This document shows, in pieces, positions 1 to 5,584 of a stretch of DNA of 6,618 bases. The DNA comes from Candidatus Zixiibacteriota bacterium (lineage in GTDB: Bacteria > Zixibacteria > MSB-5A5 > GN15 > PGXB01). The notes below the pieces were generated by a model, which did not search any database, had not been told where the DNA came from, and was given only the letters and a program-made list of their open reading frames with translations. The translations under genes were made by a program, and so were the position numbers. Positions within the stretch are counted from its first letter, which is position 1, and each line of letters begins with the position of its first letter. The DNA lies in assembly GCA_003641425.1 (NCBI GenBank), contig QNAH01000160.1, positions 1-6,618 on the forward strand, given 5' to 3'.

Positions 1-86
1 GTGCTTTTGAAACATATTTCAATCCACCATTATTCTAAATCAGCTTTAAAAAACATATAGTACATTGAGAATATAAAGACAAGAAT

Positions 87-120
87 AAAAAAAGGGCGTT
101 GACTATTTTGTCAACACCCT
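87..120 (-). terminator. Rho-independent terminator after the sigma factor gene
   Basis: Read on the minus strand, positions 120-110 (AGGGTGTTGAC) pair with 103-93 (GTCAACGCCCT). This gives an 11-bp stem with one G-U pair (116 with 97) and a 6-base loop, followed directly by a run of seven T (93-87, sharing the last stem base). On the plus strand the wobble becomes a C/A mismatch and no T-run follows, so the signal is directional. It lies about 40 bases past the sigma factor stop codon and should end the htrA-sigma transcript. Confidence 0.88.
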
Positions 121-121
121 G

Positions 122-139
122 AGCCGCCTGAAGGCGGCT
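122..139 (-). other. GC-rich stem-loop between sigma factor stop codon and terminator
   Basis: AGCCGCC (122-128) and GGCGGCT (133-139) form a perfect 7-bp, GC-rich stem around a 4-base loop. It sits between the sigma factor stop codon and the terminator hairpin, almost abutting the latter (next stem begins at 120 on the minus strand). It has no T-run of its own in the minus direction, so it is not a second canonical terminator. It may slow polymerase before the terminator or protect the mRNA 3' end. The role is inferred; the hairpin itself is plain in the sequence. Confidence 0.6.
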
Positions 140-161
140 TTATGATAACGAATACGTCTTT

Positions 162-1016
162 TTAATTCAGATACGCTCGTAATGAACGGCTCCGCGATGC
201 ATGGCGCAGACGGCGGATCGCTTTTTCTTTGATCTGGCGCACTCTTTCCCGCGTCAGCGAAAAACGGGCGCCGATTTCCTCGAGCGTCAGAGCCTTTTCA
301 TGATTCAGCCCGAAATACAGGCTGATCACCTCCGCTTCACGCGGCGTCAAGGTATCCAATGCTTTTTCAATCTCCATCTTCAGCGAGGTCTCCAGCAATT
401 CTTCATCCGGAGCCGGCTGAAATTCATCTTCGAGGATATCAATCAGAGAATTATCCTCGGAAATCGAAAAAGGTGCATCGAGCGAGAGATGCGAATTGGA
501 GATCTTCAGAGTATCCGAAACTTCACCTTCGGAAAGATCCAGCTCTTTGGCTATTTCATTGGGCGACGGCTCGCGTCCGAGCCCCTGTTCCAGTGAGCTC
601 GAGATCTTACCGATCTTGTGCAAAGTCCCGACCCGGTTGAGCGGAAGCCGGACAATCCGGCTCTGCTCGGCCAGCGCCTGCAAAATTGCCTGACGGATCC
701 ACCACACGGCATAGCTGATAAACTTGAAACCGCGGGTCTCGTCAAAACGCTTGGCCGCTTTGATCAGCCCGATATTGCCTTCATTGATCAAATCGGCCAG
801 CGACAGGCCCTGGTTCTGATACTGTTTGGCGACAGAGACGACGAATCTGAGATTGGCTTTGGTTAATGCTTCCAGGGCTTTCATATTACCCTGCTTGATT
901 TGTTTCGCCAGTCTCACTTCCTCGGCAGCGTCGATAAGTGGCGTCTCTCCGATTTCACGGAGATACAGATCAAGAGATCTGTCCTCATCACGGTATTTTA
1001 ATGATTGCTTAGCCAC
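162..1016 (-). CDS. rpoD: RNA polymerase sigma factor, RpoD/SigA family (short, FCB-type)
   Basis: This 284-residue sigma70-family factor directs core RNA polymerase to promoters. Region 1.2 is at about residues 12-45, region 2 at 46-118 (DLINEGNIGLIKAAKRFD, then the region 2.3/2.4 helix FKFISYAVWWIRQAI near 97-111), region 3 at 125-195, and region 4 at 215-277 with the helix-turn-helix LTLEEIGARFSLTRERVRQI near 243-262. Region 1.1 and the long non-conserved insert of proteobacterial RpoD are absent, and the length matches primary sigma factors of Bacteroidetes and relatives. In region 2.4 the Gln that reads position -12 is present (Q109), but the position of E. coli T440 is Leu (L112). The start is GTG: an in-frame TGA at 1025-1023 rules out a longer protein, and no ATG lies near the N-terminus. 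It lies 55 bases downstream of htrA on the same strand. Whether it is the primary factor or a group 2 paralogue cannot be settled from one window. Confidence 0.93.
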   Translation of the reverse strand: MAKQSLKYRDEDRSLDLYLREIGETPLIDAAEEVRLAKQIKQGNMKALEALTKANLRFVVSVAKQYQNQGLSLADLINEGNIGLIKAAKRFDETRGFKFISYAVWWIRQAILQALAEQSRIVRLPLNRVGTLHKIGKISSSLEQGLGREPSPNEIAKELDLSEGEVSDTLKISNSHLSLDAPFSISEDNSLIDILEDEFQPAPDEELLETSLKMEIEKALDTLTPREAEVISLYFGLNHEKALTLEEIGARFSLTRERVRQIKEKAIRRLRHASRSRSLRAYLN

Positions 1017-1030
1017 AGTGTATCAACAAT

Positions 1031-1037
1031 CCTCCTT
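1031..1037 (-). promoter_or_regulatory. Shine-Dalgarno AAGGAGG upstream of sigma factor gene, unusually spaced
   Basis: The minus strand reads AAGGAGG from 1037 to 1031, close to a full anti-16S match. It is 14 bases from the GTG start at 1016, much longer than the usual 5-9. A five-codon out-of-frame reading frame, TTG at 1026-1024 to TAA at 1011-1009, begins only 4 bases after the SD and overlaps the GTG start. The spacing may lower initiation, or couple it to that mini-ORF. Confidence 0.6.
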
Positions 1038-1071
1038 CAAAGAGAGCACCGTTATTAAAAGCACCCCCAAA

Positions 1072-2562
1072 TTAAGGCCTGATGGCCTTGTACTCTATCG
1101 AACCTCCGGGATCGACCAGCAGAAGCGGTATCGCTTTGCTTTGACCGTTAAGACTGTTGGCGATTATCTGCAGGTCGGCCAGGTTTTTTACTTCTCTGTT
1201 ATCCACTTGAGTGATCACCGATCCGGGCATCACACCGGCCCTATAAGCCTGTGAGCCCCGGCTCACTCTGTTTATAAACACGCCCGGGAAATACTCCGAA
1301 TTTATTTGACGGGCGATACTCTCCGAAAATGATATTAACTCCATCCCCAGCCAGGTGACTCTCTGATTCGGCTGCTCGAATTGCGATGAGTGCGCCAGCT
1401 GGTATGTCTCGCGGTCAACAATACGCGCCCTGAAATTCAACCGTTTTCCGTTCCGTATCGCCTCGATTTCCGATTCCCGATCCTTGGGAGCGGTCGATAT
1501 CAAAACCGAAAAACGATCGGCATCATTTATCTTCTCGCCATTGAAACTCAACAATATATCGCCCGCCTTGATACCGGCCTCCGCCGCCGGTGAATCCTCG
1601 AAAACATTTTCAATATAGACACCCTGAACGGCGTCAAGTCCCTGTTCCCTCGCCTGCGCCTCGGTTACATCAGCCAGGTAAACACCCAGCCATCCACGCG
1701 AGACTTTGCCGGTCGCAATCAGATCGGGCACAATCGATCGCGCCAGATTGATTGGAATGGCGAAGCCGATACCTACCGATGCCCCGGTCGGGCTGGATAT
1801 GGCGGCATTAACCCCGATTGCCTCGCCCTTAAGGTTCAGAAGAGGTCCGCCGGAATTGCCCGGATTGATAGAAGCATCGGTCTGAATATAATCCTGATAA
1901 CGCGGCGTGCCCTCGCCGAAACGAAGATTACTGCGGCCCTTGGCGGAAATAACACCCACCGTAACCGTCCGGTCAAGTCCCTGTTGCGGGAACGGATTGC
2001 CGATAGCGATAGCCCAGTCGCCGACGCTTATCTTGGTTGAATTCCCAAACGGAATAAAAGCCTGCTTCCCCTCGGAATCGACCTTCAAAACCGCCAGATC
2101 GGTCTGGGGATCACCGCCCACATATTTGGCGTCATAGCGATACCCCGATGATGTCCGCACCACGATTTTCTTGGCATTTTTTACAACGTGATAATTTGTC
2201 AGGATATATCCGTCGCTACGGAAGAAAAATCCCGATCCGCTCGAGATCGAAGGCTCACGGGGCACCTGGAAAAACCGCCAGAAGATATCATCACGATAAC
2301 CCTGGTCAACGGCCACCTCGGCCACAATATTTACCACCGCGTCCTGAACCCGGTCGACAACCGCCACAAAAGGCGAACTGTATTCACCGGCTTCGTTTTC
2401 AACGACCGGATATTTCTGATCGGCTACCGTAGCTACAGATTTTTTGGTAAAATCAAGATTGGATGCGATTAAAATGCCCGCAACAATGCAGACTGCGATA
2501 ATCAAACCCAGGGAGAGGAAACGAAAGCCAGCCCCCAATAGAGAAAACGACCCGTATCTCAA
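1072..2562 (-). CDS. htrA: HtrA/Deg-family periplasmic serine protease with two PDZ domains
   Basis: This is a 496-residue Do-type protease/chaperone that would degrade or hold misfolded envelope proteins. A short positive N-terminus and a hydrophobic stretch (about residues 15-34) act as a signal anchor or signal peptide, placing the protease outside the inner membrane. The trypsin-like domain spans about 65-280 with the whole catalytic triad: H125 (in TNYHVV), D155 (in TDLAVLK) and S237 (in NPGNSGGPL). PDZ1 is at about 290-380 (GWLGVYL, then SPAAEAGIKAGDILLSFNG) and PDZ2 at about 402-490 (WLGMEL, then SQAYRAGVMPGSVITQVDN). Length and order match DegP/DegQ. The start is TTG, supported by GGAGG (2573-2569) 6 bases upstream; no ATG lies near the N-terminus. 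It precedes a sigma factor gene with no terminator visible between. DegP, DegQ and HtrA cannot be told apart here. Confidence 0.95.
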   Translation of the reverse strand: MRYGSFSLLGAGFRFLSLGLIIAVCIVAGILIASNLDFTKKSVATVADQKYPVVENEAGEYSSPFVAVVDRVQDAVVNIVAEVAVDQGYRDDIFWRFFQVPREPSISSGSGFFFRSDGYILTNYHVVKNAKKIVVRTSSGYRYDAKYVGGDPQTDLAVLKVDSEGKQAFIPFGNSTKISVGDWAIAIGNPFPQQGLDRTVTVGVISAKGRSNLRFGEGTPRYQDYIQTDASINPGNSGGPLLNLKGEAIGVNAAISSPTGASVGIGFAIPINLARSIVPDLIATGKVSRGWLGVYLADVTEAQAREQGLDAVQGVYIENVFEDSPAAEAGIKAGDILLSFNGEKINDADRFSVLISTAPKDRESEIEAIRNGKRLNFRARIVDRETYQLAHSSQFEQPNQRVTWLGMELISFSESIARQINSEYFPGVFINRVSRGSQAYRAGVMPGSVITQVDNREVKNLADLQIIANSLNGQSKAIPLLLVDPGGSIEYKAIRP

Positions 2563-2568
2563 ATTCGA

Positions 2569-2573
2569 CCTCC
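2569..2573 (-). promoter_or_regulatory. Shine-Dalgarno GGAGG that fixes the TTG start of htrA
   Basis: The minus strand reads GGAGG at 2573-2569, followed by six bases and the TTG start codon at 2562-2560. The ideal spacing supports TTG as the true start even though it is the rarest of the common start codons. Confidence 0.75.
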
Positions 2574-2590
2574 AAACAACACAGCTTTTT

Positions 2591-2619
2591 ATTATACGAA
2601 GCTAATTTACTATTGTCAA
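2591..2619 (-). promoter_or_regulatory. Perfect sigma70-consensus promoter of htrA
   Basis: On the minus strand TTGACA (2619-2614) is followed by a 17-base spacer and TATAAT (2596-2591). Both hexamers and the spacing match the housekeeping consensus exactly. Transcription would start near 2584, giving a leader of about 20 bases that contains the SD and leads straight into the TTG start of htrA. The promoter probably drives htrA and the downstream sigma factor gene. Confidence 0.88.
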
Positions 2620-2632
2620 TACATTTATTGAC
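2615..2632. promoter_or_regulatory. Perfect dyad overlapping the htrA -35 box, possible operator
   Basis: GTCAAT (2615-2620) and ATTGAC (2627-2632) are a perfect 6-bp inverted repeat with a 6-base centre. One half overlaps the -35 hexamer, the other lies just upstream, so a dimeric regulator bound here would contact the promoter. On the plus strand the dyad is followed by TTTTTT (2634-2639), so it could also act as a weak terminator for rightward transcripts. No matching known operator (such as CIRCE) was recognised. Confidence 0.4.
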
Positions 2633-2786
2633 GTTTTTTCACACACTTTTATCAAATTATACCTGATCCGGATTCTTTTTGTTTCTTATTTTTTCCCGGG
2701 CCTTTTTTAACATCAGTTTTCATCCAAATCTATAAATAATACGTCGCCAATACCGTAAAAATCGGGAAATAAGTCTCTTCAAGTCA

Positions 2787-2815
2787 TTGACTTTTGGCCG
2801 GTTTGGATTTAGCTT
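2787..2815 (+). promoter_or_regulatory. Candidate promoter of the aldolase-fol-pan operon
   Basis: TTGACT (2787-2792, five of six to the -35 consensus) is followed by a 17-base spacer and TAGCTT (2810-2815), a poor -10 with only three of six matches. If used, transcription would start about 2822, only about six bases before the ATG at 2828, giving a nearly leaderless mRNA. The -35 is convincing; the -10 is not, and the real start may lie elsewhere in the intergenic region. Confidence 0.35.
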
Positions 2816-2827
2816 GAATTTTAATCT

Positions 2828-3478
2828 ATGAATTATAACGAGCAAAGAAAACTGATAGTCGAATTCGGCCGGCGATTGTATCAGAACGGCTATGTCCCCG
2901 GAACCGGCGGTAATTTATCCTGCCGGATTGATAAAAATACTGTTTTGATTACTCCCACCGGCGCGGCCAAGGGCCACTTGTGTTCGGAAGAACTGGTCCT
3001 GATCGACCTCGAGGGAAACCAGATTTCCGGCAACAGAAAACCGTCATCAGAGATGCCCATGCACCTATTTGTATATAATAACCGCCCGCATATAAATGCT
3101 GTCTGCCACGCTCATCCTCCTTATGCCACGGCTTCTTCAATCGTGGGCAAAAAACTTCCCGAAGATATTCTTCCCGAGGTTATTTTGTCCATCGGTGACA
3201 TTCCCCTCACGGACTATGCTCCTCCCGGAACCGATGCCGTCCCGAAATCTCTCAAAGAGCATATTAACGATCATTGCGCCTTTATACTCCGAAATCATGG
3301 CGTATTGACGATCGGCCTGAATATGGAGGAAGCATTCAATCGAATGGAAACGGTTGAACATTTCGCCAAAATATTCTATATTTCGCAGGGAGCAGGAAAA
3401 ATAAACCATCTTGACAATTCAGAGGTAGAAAGACTGAGAAAAATCAGTAAGGCTTTAAGGCAGGGAAATAAGTCATGA
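2828..3478 (+). CDS. Class II (zinc-dependent) aldolase/adducin-family protein
   Basis: This 216-residue protein belongs to the FucA/AraD/MtnB family, which cleaves, condenses, epimerises or dehydrates small sugar phosphates using Zn2+. The substrate-phosphate loop GTGGN is at 25-29 and TPTG at 42-45. SSE at 73-75 carries the catalytic Glu (E75, corresponding to E. coli FucA E73). The zinc ligands are H94 and H96 (in CHAHPP) and H157 (in RNHG), matching FucA H92, H94 and H155, so the active site looks intact. Length is typical of FucA. An in-frame TAA at 2822-2824 makes ATG 2828 the earliest start, and the family N-terminus begins there, yet no SD is visible. The stop overlaps the next gene's start (ATGA at 3475-3478), implying translational coupling. 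The substrate is unknown: fuculose-1-phosphate, methylthioribulose-1-phosphate and related compounds are all possible. Confidence 0.9.
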   Translation: MNYNEQRKLIVEFGRRLYQNGYVPGTGGNLSCRIDKNTVLITPTGAAKGHLCSEELVLIDLEGNQISGNRKPSSEMPMHLFVYNNRPHINAVCHAHPPYATASSIVGKKLPEDILPEVILSIGDIPLTDYAPPGTDAVPKSLKEHINDHCAFILRNHGVLTIGLNMEEAFNRMETVEHFAKIFYISQGAGKINHLDNSEVERLRKISKALRQGNKS

Positions 3479-4644
3479 TAAAAAAGGTGGTGCTCGACAA
3501 AGCCGACAGGCTGTATCATTTCCCCTTTGATCTGGAAGAATTTTATCCCAAAAGAACCCTCAAAACCGGCGAAAGGAAAATTCCGGTTATCGACCTGGGC
3601 CATTTCAATTGGCCTGTTAAAGGCGAACCGGCCCAGAGCGGAAATTGTCTTGAAACAGCGGATGCAAACGATTTTCAACACCTGAAAATTCTGCTGGCTG
3701 AATGGCTGAAAAAAGAATTTGGAATCAAAATCGATCCGCGTAAAGAAATTTATATCGGCCAGGGTATTCATCGCATAGTCTTCGATATTTGCCTGGCTTA
3801 TGTGGAATACGGTGATATTGTCCTCTGCCCCGAACCGGGGATGCCCTTTTACCGGCGCATGGCCATCTCTGTCGGCGGTGTTCCGGTTACCTATCCTATC
3901 ACGGCGCGAACCAACTATAAACCGTCATTCGTCAGACTTCTGTCTAATCAGGGAAAAGCGGCCAAGATTATAATTCTCAATAATCCCAATAATCCTTTCG
4001 GAACTATGCTCGACGAAACTGATCTGGCCGAATTGATCGGGATCGCATCAAAACAAAATCTTTATGTCGTCAATGATGCCGCCTATTGTACTCTGGCTGA
4101 AGAAAAATATATTCCCCTTCAGGCGATTCCTGGCGGGGATAAGGTCGGTCTTGAAATTTTCTCATTCCCCTACATTTTCGGCATGCCTTACATTCCCTTT
4201 GGATTTGCGGTCGGGACACCCGATGTTATCAGCGGTTTGATAAATATTCGCAAAACAGTCGGCCTGACAGTGCCCAAAGCCTGGATCGAAGCGGCCGCCG
4301 CGGCTATCGAAAGCTACCCCTCACCCGACGTGAAAGCGGTTCGTAAACTGATCACACAATCGCGTCTCGAGGCCGGTCGATTGGTCGAAAAAATGGAATG
4401 GCGCCAGATAAGCGATCGTTCATGCCCGTTTATGTGGGCCAAAATTCCCGATCGAAAACATTCGGTAACCTATGCCTCCGCCCTGCTCAGGCGATGGAAA
4501 ATTCTGACACTTCCCGGAACGGCGTTTGGAGAGATTGGTGACGGCTATATCCGGCTGTCGCTGACTGCCGGGCCGGATAAATATAAAGAAGCGATTCAGC
4601 GTTCATCGAAAAAATTGACAATCAGGACCAGAAGCGGAGAATAA
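3475..4644 (+). CDS. Aminotransferase class I/II-like protein lacking the PLP lysine
   Basis: This 389-residue protein has fold type I (aspartate aminotransferase-like) architecture, nearest in style to LL-diaminopimelate or aspartate aminotransferases. Many landmarks remain: the N-terminal DPRKEIYIGQG segment (87-97), PEPGMPFY (119-126), NNPNNPFG (169-176, N173 matching AAT Asn194), NDAAY (200-204, D201 matching Asp222 and Y204 matching Tyr225), and GYIRLSL (357-363, R360 matching the carboxylate-binding Arg386). However, the SxxK motif reads SFPY at 230-233, so the Schiff-base Lys258 is Y233. The phosphate-binding Arg266, eight residues later, is P241. The alignment through GFAVG (243-247) needs no gap. 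The protein therefore cannot form the usual internal aldimine. The frame is open and flanked by well-kept motifs, so decay is unlikely. ATG overlaps the aldolase stop, with AGGGA (3462-3466) as SD. Function unknown: it may be a non-transaminating PLP/PMP binder, a binding protein or a partner of the aldolase. Confidence 0.85.
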   Translation: MIKKVVLDKADRLYHFPFDLEEFYPKRTLKTGERKIPVIDLGHFNWPVKGEPAQSGNCLETADANDFQHLKILLAEWLKKEFGIKIDPRKEIYIGQGIHRIVFDICLAYVEYGDIVLCPEPGMPFYRRMAISVGGVPVTYPITARTNYKPSFVRLLSNQGKAAKIIILNNPNNPFGTMLDETDLAELIGIASKQNLYVVNDAAYCTLAEEKYIPLQAIPGGDKVGLEIFSFPYIFGMPYIPFGFAVGTPDVISGLINIRKTVGLTVPKAWIEAAAAAIESYPSPDVKAVRKLITQSRLEAGRLVEKMEWRQISDRSCPFMWAKIPDRKHSVTYASALLRRWKILTLPGTAFGEIGDGYIRLSLTAGPDKYKEAIQRSSKKLTIRTRSGE

Positions 4645-4646
4645 AC

Positions 4647-5045
4647 ATGGATGTTATCCGTCTCAACAAAATGGTTTTCTATGGTTATCACGGGGTGTCC
4701 GCCGCGGAAAAAGAGACCGGCCGCAGATATGAAATCGATTGCGAACTCGAAACCGATCTCGCCCCGCCCAGTCAGACTGACTCGATCAAAGATACGGTCG
4801 ATTATGTCGCGGTATATCAGAAGATCAAAGAAATTGTCGAGGGCAAAGCTTTCTCTTTGATCGAAAGTCTCGCCCGCGCCCTGACCGAGGTTATTCTCGA
4901 GGAATTCCCGGTATTCAGGGTGACCCTAAGGGTCAGGAAAATGATCCCTCCGATCCCCGGAAATATTGATCATATTGAGATCGAGGTTACCCGTCAACAG
5001 CCTGATACTTCCAAGATTTTGGCCGATACAGATAGTAAAGAATGA
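4647..5045 (+). CDS. folB: Dihydroneopterin aldolase
   Basis: This 132-residue enzyme converts 7,8-dihydroneopterin to 6-hydroxymethyl-7,8-dihydropterin and glycolaldehyde in folate synthesis, in the cytoplasm as a tunnel-fold oligomer. The N-terminal FYGYHGVSAAEKETGRRYEID (about 11-31) carries the conserved Glu (E21, cf. S. aureus E22). VDYVAVY holds Y53 (cf. Y54), SLIESLA holds E73 (cf. E74), and the C-terminal RKMIPPIPGNID motif holds catalytic K98 (cf. K100). Length is normal, with a short extra hydrophilic tail after about residue 115. The start is two bases past the upstream stop codon, with GGAG (4636-4639) 7 bases before it. Its stop overlaps the first possible ATG of folK. The next gene uses its product directly. 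Confidence 0.95.
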   Translation: MDVIRLNKMVFYGYHGVSAAEKETGRRYEIDCELETDLAPPSQTDSIKDTVDYVAVYQKIKEIVEGKAFSLIESLARALTEVILEEFPVFRVTLRVRKMIPPIPGNIDHIEIEVTRQQPDTSKILADTDSKE

Positions 5046-5056
5046 TTATGGCCAAA

Positions 5057-5062
5057 AAGGAG
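5057..5062 (+). promoter_or_regulatory. Shine-Dalgarno AAGGAG that favours the later folK start
   Basis: AAGGAG lies 6 bases before ATG 5069. Earlier in-frame ATG codons at 5042 and 5048 place this SD inside the coding region, so it argues that translation begins at 5069. Confidence 0.65.
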
Positions 5063-5068
5063 AAGCAA

Positions 5069-5584
5069 ATGCCGCATACCATATTTCTGGGATTGGGCTC
5101 AAATCTTGGTGACCGGGAAAACTATCTTATCTCGGCGTGCCGGGCGATAACCGATATGGAAGGTTTCGAGACGATCGCCTGTTCACCTGTATATATCAGC
5201 CGGGCGGTCGAGATGGATGATTCGGCCCCATCATTTCTTAATATGGTAATCAAAGGCCAATTCCAATATACCCCGCTGGAGCTTCTGACCAGCGTCGAAA
5301 AAATCGAAAAACAGCTCGGCCGCAAAGATAAGAGTGACCATCAGCCGCGTACGATCGATATCGATATTTTGCTGTTCGGCAATGAGGCCTTCGAGCTGAA
5401 GCGCCTGGTCGTCCCGCATAAAAAAATGACCCGGCGGCCGTTTGTACTGGTGCCGCTTCTGCATATCGAACCGGATCTGGTTCACCCATTGACAAAAAGG
5501 CCGTTAAGTACATATCTTAAGAAAAAAGACAGGGAAAGCTTAATCTTATATAAGGAAATCGGCTTCAACCATGTCCATTCCTAA
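5069..5584 (+). CDS. folK: 2-amino-4-hydroxy-6-hydroxymethyldihydropteridine pyrophosphokinase (HPPK)
   Basis: HPPK transfers pyrophosphate from ATP to 6-hydroxymethyl-dihydropterin, the step after FolB. From the chosen start (171 residues) the protein begins with the family motif FLGLGSNLGDR (6-16). It continues with SPVYISRAVE (39-48), FLNMVIKG (57-64), PRTIDIDILLFG (93-104) with the Mg-binding D97 and D99 (E. coli D95, D97), and VPHKKMTRRPFVLVPL (115-130) with H117. R85 and R94 match E. coli R82 and R92, while the position of E. coli R84 is Asp (D87), so the catalytic loop differs from E. coli. I prefer ATG 5069 because of its AAGGAG SD and family N-terminus. An in-frame ATG at 5042, overlapping the folB stop, would add nine Lys-rich residues (180 in all). 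The 3' end overlaps the next gene by 14 bases. Confidence 0.94.
   Translation: MPHTIFLGLGSNLGDRENYLISACRAITDMEGFETIACSPVYISRAVEMDDSAPSFLNMVIKGQFQYTPLELLTSVEKIEKQLGRKDKSDHQPRTIDIDILLFGNEAFELKRLVVPHKKMTRRPFVLVPLLHIEPDLVHPLTKRPLSTYLKKKDRESLILYKEIGFNHVHS

Larger units (their letters stand above)
2563..2827. other. Divergent AT-rich intergenic region between htrA and the aldolase operon
   Basis: These 265 bases separate the start codons of two divergent transcription units. The htrA side holds an SD, a perfect sigma70-type promoter and a dyad. The aldolase side holds a weaker TTGACT-containing candidate promoter close to the ATG. Between them (about 2634-2786) I see only AT-rich sequence with several T-runs (2634-2639, 2676-2680, 2689-2694, 2703-2708) and one isolated CCCGGG. 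The T-run spacing is not a regular 10-11 bases, so I do not call it phased bent DNA. No convincing small ORF or RNA gene is visible. Confidence 0.6.

Noticed and set aside
1..60. An open frame of 19 codons from base 1 to TAG at 58-60 on the plus strand could be the tail of a gene entering from the left.
   Set aside because: Too short to judge, AT-rich and with no recognisable motif; a chance open frame of this length is common. A minus-strand ATG at 15-13 is equally unsupported.
86..114. TTGACA (114-109, minus) with a T-rich hexamer 17 bases later could be a leftward promoter.
   Set aside because: The TTGACA is part of the terminator stem and the -10 (TTTTTA) is just the T-tract; chance overlap is the simpler reading.
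201..866. Plus-strand open frames across the sigma factor gene.
   Set aside because: They overlap a strongly conserved gene on the other strand, have no family motifs and no SD; shadow frames.
1907..2472. Plus-strand open frames antisense to htrA.
   Set aside because: Low-complexity or basic translations with no motif, opposite the conserved protease domain; shadow frames.
2544..2562. htrA as a lipoprotein because of Cys25 in the hydrophobic N-terminal segment.
   Set aside because: The residue before Cys is Val and the sequence IAVC is a poor lipobox; the Cys is in the middle of the hydrophobic segment, which fits a signal anchor better.
2634..2720. Repeated T-runs in the intergenic region as phased bent DNA.
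   Set aside because: Spacings are about 13-14 and 29 bases, not multiples of 10-11, so no coherent bend is predicted.
2599..2815. The 7-mer TTAGCTT occurs in both divergent promoters (2605-2599 minus, 2809-2815 plus), suggesting a shared regulator site.
   Set aside because: Several shared 7-mers are expected by chance in 265 bases over both strands, and the two copies sit at different places relative to the -10.
4171..4173. The missing PLP lysine as a sequencing error.
   Set aside because: No single base change turns the region into the normal motif: TAC to a Lys codon needs two changes, and the arginine position is also replaced, in an otherwise unbroken frame.
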